DNA of 15,070 nucleotides from Monoraphidium neglectum (taxonomy: Eukaryota; Chlorophyta; Chlorophyceae; Sphaeropleales; Selenastraceae). The DNA lies in assembly GCF_000611645.1 (NCBI RefSeq), contig NW_014012303.1:1-15070 (forward strand), given 5' to 3'. The notes beneath the pieces are model-generated. The model did not search any database. It was not told where the DNA came from and saw only the letters and a program-made list of their open reading frames with translations. The stretch's first letter is position 1, and every line of letters starts with the position of its first letter. Position numbers and translations under genes: made by a program. Positions 8,636-15,070 of the stretch are shown piece after piece.

Positions 8636-10701
8636 ATGGTGCGAATGGCACCGCCGACGCCCGGCTTACCTTTTACCCCATCCGCCACACACGTGGATTT
8701 GTCGGTCTTTGGCACATGTGATCCCAGTGCAGCTGGACGCTCACCTGCGCATCCCCCCGCCCACAACAATCCAACCATGCTCCACAACCGCCAGGGGTGC
8801 ACTCAAATGGACACACCGCAGCAGCACCAGGAGGCCGGGTCTCTTGGCACCGGGGTCCCCAAACGCCGAGAATCTGCAGCAGCTGTTGTAGGAACAGCCA
8901 CCTGCGATATGGGGTCAAAAGACCAGATCGCTGCTGAGTCAGCCGGCCCCGCCCCCCGCCCGGCGCACCACCTCGGAGGCCTAGAAGAGCATGAGGCGCG
9001 CGGAGCGGCCGCTGCCGCAGACGACGGCCGGTGGGCCGCGCAGCCGCCGGTGGCCGCGGCCCTGTGGGTTCGGGCAAGCCAGGTCGGAGACGTCGGCGAG
9101 AGCCTGGAACTGGCAACGTCTATGGGCGCGCCGTTTGCCGTCGTCGGAACCCCACACAGAGCGTCGCAGGCGGCCCCAACTGACGCCGGCTGGGATCCCC
9201 AGCAGCACCCGCAGCACCCGCAGCACTCGCAGCAGCAGACAGCAGGGCAGGGCGATGATCAGCGGCCACGATGCGCGCAGCTGCAGCTGCGGGATGCCAT
9301 CTTCGCCGGCGTCATGGAACCGCTGGAGCCGCGGCCGCCAGGGCCCAGCGCGGCCGGCGACGCCGGGCGCCCGCCGCCGCCGTCGCCGCCCACTCCGCTC
9401 GACCCCCTGGCGCTGCTGCGGATGTCAATGCTCAACCCTGAAATGCCCCTCGCGTCCCCGCCCTCGGCCGGGGCCGGGGCCGGCGGCGCTTCGTCCGGCG
9501 GGCTCGGGGCCGCCGCTGCGGGCGCCGGCGGCAGCGGCGCCGGCGCGGGGCGCGCGGCCGCCGCCACCACCGCCGCGGCGGCGGACAAGGGGGTGGGCTG
9601 CGACGAGGAGATGACGTGGCAGCGGCGGAGGCGGGTTAGCGCAGTGGTGCGGGAGGAGCTGGCTGAGGTGGCGAAGGCTCTGGAGGCTGGGTTGCCGCAG
9701 GTGAAGATTTGGACTCACTAGAGGTGGCTGCCACGAGCCGCATGGCCCGTGTGGAGGCGGGACGTGTACGCGCGTAGTGTGTTGCGGCTTGACTGCATGA
9801 ATGCGTCCCAACCCTCGCCCGCTCGGCGCCCTCCCCCTCCCCCTCTCCCCAGGCCTCCCGGCCCTTGCGCCGCCAGACCTCCTTCCCCGCGATGCGCGGC
9901 CCCGAGGACTCCCCTCAGACGCATCTCATCCCCACGCCTAGCGGCCCCCCAAGCGGAGCTGCGACGCCCGGCATGTCCTCCCCTGTCGTCGGCATCGCTG
10001 GCAACGGCAACGGTGGCAGCAGCAGCAACATCGGCTACCGCAGCGCGTGGCAGCAGCAGCAGCCGCGGCTGCTGCGGGCCAGCCTGCTGCAGGATGTGCC
10101 GGCGGCGCCGCCAGCTGCGGTCGGGCGGAAGCGGCCGGCGGACGCGGCTGCAGAGCAGCTGGCTGCCAAGGTCCTCGCGGCGCACAAGGTGCGGCGGACG
10201 CAAGCATGTGCATAGTGCCACTTTCAGCTGCCTGATGTGCTTGTGTTACGCGTAAGACTGCCATGAGCACAGCAGACAGCCGTGTCCTGATGGGACGCAC
10301 GCCACACAGCACACGAAGAAAACACACACATTCAAACACACATACACATACACACACACACACACACTGCTGCAGGGCAACTGGGTGTCTGCCCTCCACA
10401 AACTCGCCAGCGCCGTGGGCCGCCAGCTGCAAAACGCCAGGGACGCCCCCAGCTTGGAAAGCGACGGCCCCGACAGCGGCGGCGCCGGCGATCACCAGCA
10501 GCAGCAGGCGCCGCACCCGGGGCCGCAGCCCCAGCTGACTGAGCCAGAGATCGCGGCACGGGAGGCGCGCCTCAAGCGCGTGCTCGTGCACGGCACCCGC
10601 GCGGCGAGGGCGGTGGCGACGCAGGGGCCGGGCGCTGCGGGCGGCGTGCACGCGTCCGCGTCGGCGGCCGCGGCTGGTCAGCAGTGGCAGCAGCTCCAGC
10701 T

Positions 10702-10739
<38 letters not shown>

Positions 10740-11866
10740 TTCCCGCGACCCCGGCCTTCCAAAATACGCAGCGGCAGCTGCAGCTGGGCCCTCACGACCA
10801 GCCGCCGGGCGGCCCGCCGGGCGCCGCGGACTCCCCCCTCGGGTGCTCGCCCCCGGGGCCGGCGCTGCCGCAGGCGTGGAACGCCAGCGCCCCCATGCCC
10901 CACCAGCGGCCGCGCCCCGGGCCCTCAAGGCTCGCGCACCAGAGCAGCCTGCAGGCATGGCACACGGCTTTCCAGGAGGAGGCAGCGGCACTGGAACAGG
11001 CAGAGGCCCTCTGTTCGGCAGAGGCGCCGCCGGCGCAGCTGGCGCGGCCGCCGTCGCCGCAGGACCCGGTGCTGCGGCTGCAGCAGCTCCACCTGCAGCA
11101 GGTCCAGCTGGCGCTGCTCGGCCAGCCGGCGCCCGAATTCCGGCCGGACGTGGCCGCGGCCGCGGCAGGGCAGCTGCTGTCCGCGGCGCCGGCGGCCCTG
11201 CTGCAGCAGCGGCTGGCCGCGTACCTAGACGAGCCCATCATCAGCCTCAAGGAAGCACGCCGCGAGGCGCGCAGCCGCAGCTCGACGCCTGCCTTTGGCA
11301 CGCCACGTGCGGGGCAGGCAGCCGCCGCCGCGGCGTCGCACCCGTTCGGCGCGGCTCCGGTCGCCGGCGGCGCTGCGGCGATGGACGTCGACGCGGGGCA
11401 CGGCGCCGGGGCCCCGGGCCATCAGATGGATGAGGAGGATGATGAGGGGGACGACCCGATCGCGGCGCAGCTGGCGGGGGCAGCGGGGGCTGCGGGCTGC
11501 GGCGATCTTGACCTTGCGGGGACCGAGCGCTTTGACTTTGACCTGGTCGAGCCCGAGGCTGCGGCGGCCGTGGGGGCCGGCGGCGGCGGCGGCGGAGGCG
11601 GCGGCCACGTTGTGCCCGTAACGGGCGAGCTGGCGCAGCTGCGGCCTCACCAGCTGGCGCGGGCGGCGCACCATTATCACCAGCAGCAGGTCGTTTTGCA
11701 GCAGCATGCGCAGCTGCAGGCGGCGCACTTACAGGTGCAGGGGGCAGCACTGGTGCCCCAGGCCCCTGCTGAAGTGAAGTGCGAGGACGGGGCGGTGGCG
11801 TTTGGCGCTGCACTGCAGCTGCAGCTGCAGCCCCAGCCGCAGCCCCGGCCGCCGTCACCGCAATAG
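8636..11866 (+). CDS. Unidentified large Gln/Ala/Pro-rich protein, possibly a nuclear regulator
   Basis: Exons 8636-9700, 9853-10188 and 10376-11866, with donors CAG/GTGAAG and AAG/GTGCGG, acceptors CCCCAG and CTGCAG, and all joints in phase 0, give about 963 residues. The start is the first in-frame ATG (GCCATGG context). The frame is open upstream to 8357, so a spliced longer N-terminus is possible. No known domain is recognised. Visible features are a QHPQHPQHSQQQ repeat, a charged helix (EELAEVAKALEAG) before the first joint, RRQTSFP (361-367), basic RKRP (447-450), a possible helical segment WVSALHKLASAVGRQL just after the second joint, polyQ of 11 (578-588), LKEARREARSRSSTP, an acidic run (819-828), a Gly run, and VKCE (934-937), which fits a SUMO site. 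Low complexity with basic and acidic patches suggests a transcriptional or RNA-related nuclear role; that is inference. The 3' UTR ends near TGTAA at 12225. Confidence 0.75.
10336..10367 (+). repeat. CA-rich microsatellite at the 3' end of an intron
   Basis: A CA-rich tract with a few TA steps occupies the end of intron 10189-10375. Purine-pyrimidine alternation is perfect over 32 bases and includes a pure CA run at 10351-10367. It is followed directly by TGCTGCAG, the acceptor. There is no good pyrimidine tract here, so the CA tract takes its place. Confidence 0.9.
10706..10738 (+). repeat. Pure CAG11 trinucleotide repeat coding for polyglutamine
   Basis: Eleven uninterrupted CAG codons encode Gln 578-588 of the large Gln/Ala-rich protein. 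Flanking sequence is also CAG/CTG-rich. Pure CAG tracts are prone to length change, so alleles or strains may differ here. Confidence 0.95.
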
Positions 11867-12013
11867 GCGGTGCTGCAGCACCTTTGGGCCGAGCATCCCA
11901 CAATCCGGCTGATTGACCGTCACCAGCAATAATCACTGCACTCTGTCGAGCAAGCGCATGCTCATGCCTGTTGGCCGGCAGCTCCACCACAGCTGTCACA
12001 GGTGCAGCCGTGT

Positions 12014-12062
12014 GGTCCTATCACCCAAGTCGCCATGCTGATGGTCCTATGACCCAAGTCGC
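12014..12062 (+). repeat. Imperfect 29-bp tandem duplication in the 3' UTR
   Basis: GGTCCTATCACCCAAGTCGC at 12014-12033 recurs at 12043-12062 with one change (C to G at the ninth base), giving a period of 29 bases. A CTGATG also follows both copies. The repeat lies about 150 nt after the stop codon of the Gln/Ala-rich protein gene. It has no recognised function and looks like a local duplication. Confidence 0.85.
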
Positions 12063-12224
12063 AAGGTCCTTGCTGATGTGGCGCAAAGCCAACCACCTTC
12101 CTTCAGTCCCCCACCACCTGCCATGCTGCTGTCATATGCCCTCAAGTGGCAAAAGTGACGGGAGCCAGCCCTTGGGGATTGTCTGCACGTAACTACAAGT
12201 TTATGCAATTGATATCTGAGTGGT

Positions 12225-12229
12225 TGTAA
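12225..12229 (+). terminator. Probable poly(A) signal TGTAA
   Basis: TGTAA lies about 360 nt after the stop codon at 11866, in a locally AT-rich patch (GGTTGTAACAATTAATGC). It is the only TGTAA I found between that stop and the next gene, and matches the green-algal signal. Cleavage would be expected some 10-20 bases downstream. Confidence 0.6.
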
Positions 12230-12935
12230 CAATTAATGCATTCTTCAAAATGCCTGGTGACAAGCAAGCGGGTCGTGAGGGGTGACCGGCCGTCGCGCAC
12301 TGCGCCGCACAAGCGTGCCTTGTACTTTGAGGCAACCAGCCACTGCCATAGGGATGTCCTGGCCGTTGAGCGTGATTTCAAAAGGCTTCTGGAAAACTAC
12401 AGGCCTTATGAGCACCTTTTGGGTCCTGCGCGTGCACGCATCCCAATACCTCGGCGGCACGGAATCCCTGATGGCAGAGTTGACCGCCTGGTCAAAGGCG
12501 CGGTGGCGCCAGCCAGCGTCACACACCTGCTCTGATGCTGGATGAGATTGGCTTGCGGATGCTACACGTAGCTGACTTTTGGCGGCATGCATATCGTGGA
12601 AACAAGCCTGCAACGAACGAACACACCGTTGGTCGTGGTCTGTCAGCAGCGGGCTTGTCAGGAGGAGCGCACCAGAATCATCAAGCAGTATTACACTGCG
12701 CTTATATTGCCAGCTTATACCGTCAGCGGGGGCCGAAAGGCCTGCAAGGTGACGATCCTGTGACCGTGCAGGGTGATAGAAGCGTGCTTTCCTTCCGCCG
12801 CTGCTCAAGACATTTCTCGGATGTGTCTGTATGCGTCTGAGGGTTTGGCGAGCTGCTGGCGGCTATGCAGGGCTTGCGCGCCTTTGGCGCGCCTTTCGTT
12901 GAACACGGCTGCCCTCTCCCTCCACTCCTCCCCAG
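12230..12935. other. Unassigned intergenic stretch, with possible 5' intron of the next gene
   Basis: Several overlapping frames on both strands cover 12236-12840 without any recognisable domain. The + strand frame 12236-12535 (ATG, 99 codons) has fairly coding-like codons but begins only 7 bases after a poly(A) signal. The - strand frame 12808-12245 lacks an early ATG. The 3' end (12911-12935) is a strong pyrimidine tract ending CTCCCCAG, consistent with an intron in the 5' UTR, or between coding exons, of the gene to the right. Confidence 0.4.
12934..12935 (+). other. Probable 3' splice site in the 5' region of the right-hand gene
   Basis: A run of about 25 mostly pyrimidine bases ends in CCCCAG at 12930-12935, only 49 bases before the ATG at 12985. 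This is the usual look of an acceptor in this window (compare 9841-9852). The downstream exon could be 5' UTR. It could also be coding, because the ATG frame is already open from 12937. The matching donor was not identified. Confidence 0.5.
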
Positions 12936-12984
12936 GGACGAAGGACATCGCGATCGTGATGGGCATCTAATACGCCTCGCAGCC

Positions 12985-15070
12985 ATGAGCGAACTGGTGC
13001 ATCCCCCGTCGCCGACGCTGGGCGGTGACAGCGGGGACGATGACAACAGCAACTGCATCGCGCCGCAGTCGCCAGGCGCGCGCTTGGCGCAGGCGGGGCA
13101 CGGCCTAGGCGGCCTCACGCTGCCCTCCAGTGGCAGGCAGCAGCCCTTGAAGCCGAGGGCTGCGGGGTTTGGCGCCCCGCCTCACAATGCGCCCGACGCG
13201 ATCGGGCGCAGGATCCGTCTGAAACGCGCGCGCGCCGTCGCCGATGCCGCCGCCGCCCTGGCCGCATCCTTCCCACCAACGCCCGCCGCGGCACCTGCTG
13301 AAGCACCAGCTACAGAAGAGTCGCGTCCACCGCGTGCGGCCAAAGCACCCAAGCGGCCACGGAAGGACGGCGGCGGCGCCGGCCGCGGCTGCGGGCACGC
13401 GGGCGGGCGCCGCTACAGCGCTCAGCAGAAGCGGCAGGTTCAGGCAGGCGACGCGGGCCCATCGCAGGACACAGAGGCTGCGGCTGAGCCGGAGGCGAGC
13501 GGCGCTGTCCAAAGACAGGCTGCGCTGACGCCGGGTGCGGCGGTGGCGGCGGCGGCGCAGGCAGGGGATGCGGACGCGGCGCCCCAACCTGATGACTTTG
13601 GAGCCCAGCCGTGCAGCCGGAGGGTCAGCACAGACGCCCCTTTCTCGGCCAAGCTGCCGGCGGCGCAGGCGCACCCGGCCCCTGTGCCGACTGCGGCCGC
13701 GGCGGGCGGTCCCCAGGCTGACACTCCAGCTGACGACGCCGGCTTTGCCGCCGCGTGGGAGGCGGCGTTTGCGCCCTCGGCTGCGGCCGCACCGTCGGCC
13801 GCGCCGGACGCGCTGCAAATGAGCTCAGTCGAGGCGGCGGCTGCCGCCGCCGCGGACGCGGCAGCTGCCGCTGTTGCAGCCGCAGCTGCCGTCGCCGCAG
13901 ACGCGGCGGCGGCGAGGGCAGGACCCTTGTACCCCGCCGCTCCCAGCAAGCAGGAGGCGGCGACGCTCGCGTTTGGGGTGCCGATGGTACCCATGCTGCC
14001 CACTGGGGCCTATGAGCTGCTCTCCGCCACCAGTGCCGCGGCCACGCTGCCGGCCGTCCCCAAGCCTGCGGCGCCTGCGCCGTCGGCCTGCGCCAATCCC
14101 GGCCGGCTGATCCCCAGCTTCGCCACGGTCCAGGCCCGGCTGTGCGCGCCGCTGGGAGAGCCCGGCACGGCACACTCCACGGCCCTCTCCGCGTCTCCTC
14201 AAGAGCCGCAGGCGCACCAGGCCCGCATGCCGCAGGCCCGGCCCCCGCTTCTGGTTCCCAGGCCGCCGTCGGCGCAGCCGCCGCAGCAGCAGCAGCCGCC
14301 GCAACAGCAGCAGCCGGCCGGGACGCTCGCCGCGCCTGGGGCGCAGCAGGGGATGGCTGTTCAGATTCCCACCCGACGCCTGAGCCAAAGATCTTTCTTC
14401 TTTGAAGATATTGCCACAAAGTCGATCGCCACCCTGACCGCCGCCACCGACGCGGCGCGCGCCGCCGCGCCCCCCGCCAGCGCCGGCGCCGGTGGCCGCA
14501 GCGCCGGGGCGGCGGGAGGCGCGGCGGCGTCATGCAACGGCGACGGCGCTGCCGCCGGCGCTGCGGCCGGGCAGGAAGCTGCGGAGCAGCAGGCGCAGGG
14601 GAGGATGTCGGTTGGGTCGCTTCCCAGCTGGCCAGCGCCGCAGACGCAGGCACATGCACAGGGCCGGGCGCAGGCGCATGCCGCGGGCCCGGCGGAAGCG
14701 GGGCCGGCCGCGCAGCCGAGCACGACTCAGAGGATGGCATCTGCCCCCAGCCTGCCACATCAGATCCCGGGCAGCAGGCAGCCCTCCGGCACCCCGCCAG
14801 CGCCCGCGCGCCCTGGCCGCGGCCCGACGTCGAGCGCCACCGGCGCCAGCGCCGGCGCGGCTGCCGACACGCCGGGCGCCGAGGGCCCGGGGCGCCGGGC
14901 CTCGCTGGCCGGAGCCGGCGCCACGGCGCGGCCGCCGAAGTCGGACCGCCAGACCGGCTGGGAGGCGATCAGCCGCGTGACGCAACTGCTGCAGCAGCCG
15001 TCCCTCGGCCGGGACGCCGCGGCCGGCCTCGCCGCCGTCGCCGGCGGGCTCGCCGCGGCGGCCGCGGCCC
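12985..15070 (+). CDS. 5' part of a gene for a large Ala/Pro/Gln-rich protein (runs off right edge)
   Basis: From ATG (CAGCCATGAGC context) the frame has no stop for 695 codons, to the end of the window. Third positions are overwhelmingly G/C, in contrast to the other two + frames, which are closed repeatedly. No known domain is recognised. In order: an acidic N-terminus (GDSGDDDNSN), a basic block GRRIRLKRAR (74-83), an NLS-like KAPKRPRKD (120-128), a long Ala-rich stretch (around 286-312), paired Gln runs (434-437, 440-443), a non-repetitive island RRLSQRSFFFEDIATKS (464-480), then Gly/Ala/Pro-rich sequence and a helical segment near GWEAISRVTQLLQQP just before the edge. The basic signals suggest a nuclear protein; the function is unknown. 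An unseen intron within the frame cannot be excluded. Confidence 0.75.
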   Translation, partial: MSELVHPPSPTLGGDSGDDDNSNCIAPQSPGARLAQAGHGLGGLTLPSSGRQQPLKPRAAGFGAPPHNAPDAIGRRIRLKRARAVADAAAALAASFPPTPAAAPAEAPATEESRPPRAAKAPKRPRKDGGGAGRGCGHAGGRRYSAQQKRQVQAGDAGPSQDTEAAAEPEASGAVQRQAALTPGAAVAAAAQAGDADAAPQPDDFGAQPCSRRVSTDAPFSAKLPAAQAHPAPVPTAAAAGGPQADTPADDAGFAAAWEAAFAPSAAAAPSAAPDALQMSSVEAAAAAAADAAAAAVAAAAAVAADAAAARAGPLYPAAPSKQEAATLAFGVPMVPMLPTGAYELLSATSAAATLPAVPKPAAPAPSACANPGRLIPSFATVQARLCAPLGEPGTAHSTALSASPQEPQAHQARMPQARPPLLVPRPPSAQPPQQQQPPQQQQPAGTLAAPGAQQGMAVQIPTRRLSQRSFFFEDIATKSIATLTAATDAARAAAPPASAGAGGRSAGAAGGAAASCNGDGAAAGAAAGQEAAEQQAQGRMSVGSLPSWPAPQTQAHAQGRAQAHAAGPAEAGPAAQPSTTQRMASAPSLPHQIPGSRQPSGTPPAPARPGRGPTSSATGASAGAAADTPGAEGPGRRASLAGAGATARPPKSDRQTGWEAISRVTQLLQQPSLGRDAAAGLAAVAGGLAAAAAA

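Noticed and set aside
9938..10903. 321-codon - strand frame with Leu and Cys-Val runs
   Set aside because: The Leu run is the CAG11 tract and the Cys-Val run the CA tract read on the wrong strand; the + strand exons are supported by splice phases.
13625..14758. 377-codon - strand open frame
   Set aside because: Antisense to the 695-codon + strand frame. The Arg/Pro/Ala-rich translation is the usual shadow of an Ala/Pro/Gln-rich gene.

Overview
The window looks like nuclear DNA of a GC-rich green alga, probably a chlorophycean. The reasons are the intron-rich genes with GT-AG borders, the very GC-rich third codon positions, the long Ala/Pro/Gln/Gly-rich low-complexity proteins, the (CA)n tracts in introns, TGTAA poly(A) signals downstream of two + strand genes, and two clearly plastid-targeted, plant-type proteins. 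Lineage assignment below green algae is inference.

Layout from left to right: (1) 3-242 (+), the 3' end of an unidentified gene, with a probable TGTAA poly(A) signal at 816-820. (2) 923-2182 (-), an unidentified gene with a charged, helical C-terminal half. (3) 2183-2715, a divergent promoter region. (4) 2716-4459 (+), a five-exon plastid GNAT N-acetyltransferase of the plant GNAT/NSI/SNAT type. One of its introns appears to be GC-AG and another holds a long CA/CG tract. (5) 4460-5485, a convergent 3' region with no convincing gene. (6) 5486-6922 (-), a five-exon gene for chloroplast thioredoxin z (TRXz/CITRX-like). A 47-nt exon carries the WCGPC site. (7) 6923-8635, a divergent intergenic region of lower GC. 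(8) 8636-11866 (+), a three-exon gene for an unidentified protein of about 963 residues rich in Gln, Ala and Pro. It has a pure CAG11 tract and features suggesting a nuclear regulatory protein. Its 3' UTR ends near a TGTAA at 12225-12229. (9) 12230-12935, unassigned. (10) 12985-15070 (+), the 5' part of another large low-complexity protein gene. The frame is open for 695 codons and runs off the right edge.

Functionally, the two recognisable genes both encode chloroplast stroma proteins: an acetyltransferase and a thioredoxin that in plants associates with the plastid-encoded RNA polymerase. They are neighbours in convergent orientation. The sequence shows no evidence of an operon or joint pathway, and the arrangement may be coincidental. 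No CRISPR array, rRNA, tRNA or intact mobile element was seen. Exon borders were deduced by hand from splice signals, reading phase and family conservation. All family assignments rest on motif recognition, not on a database search.
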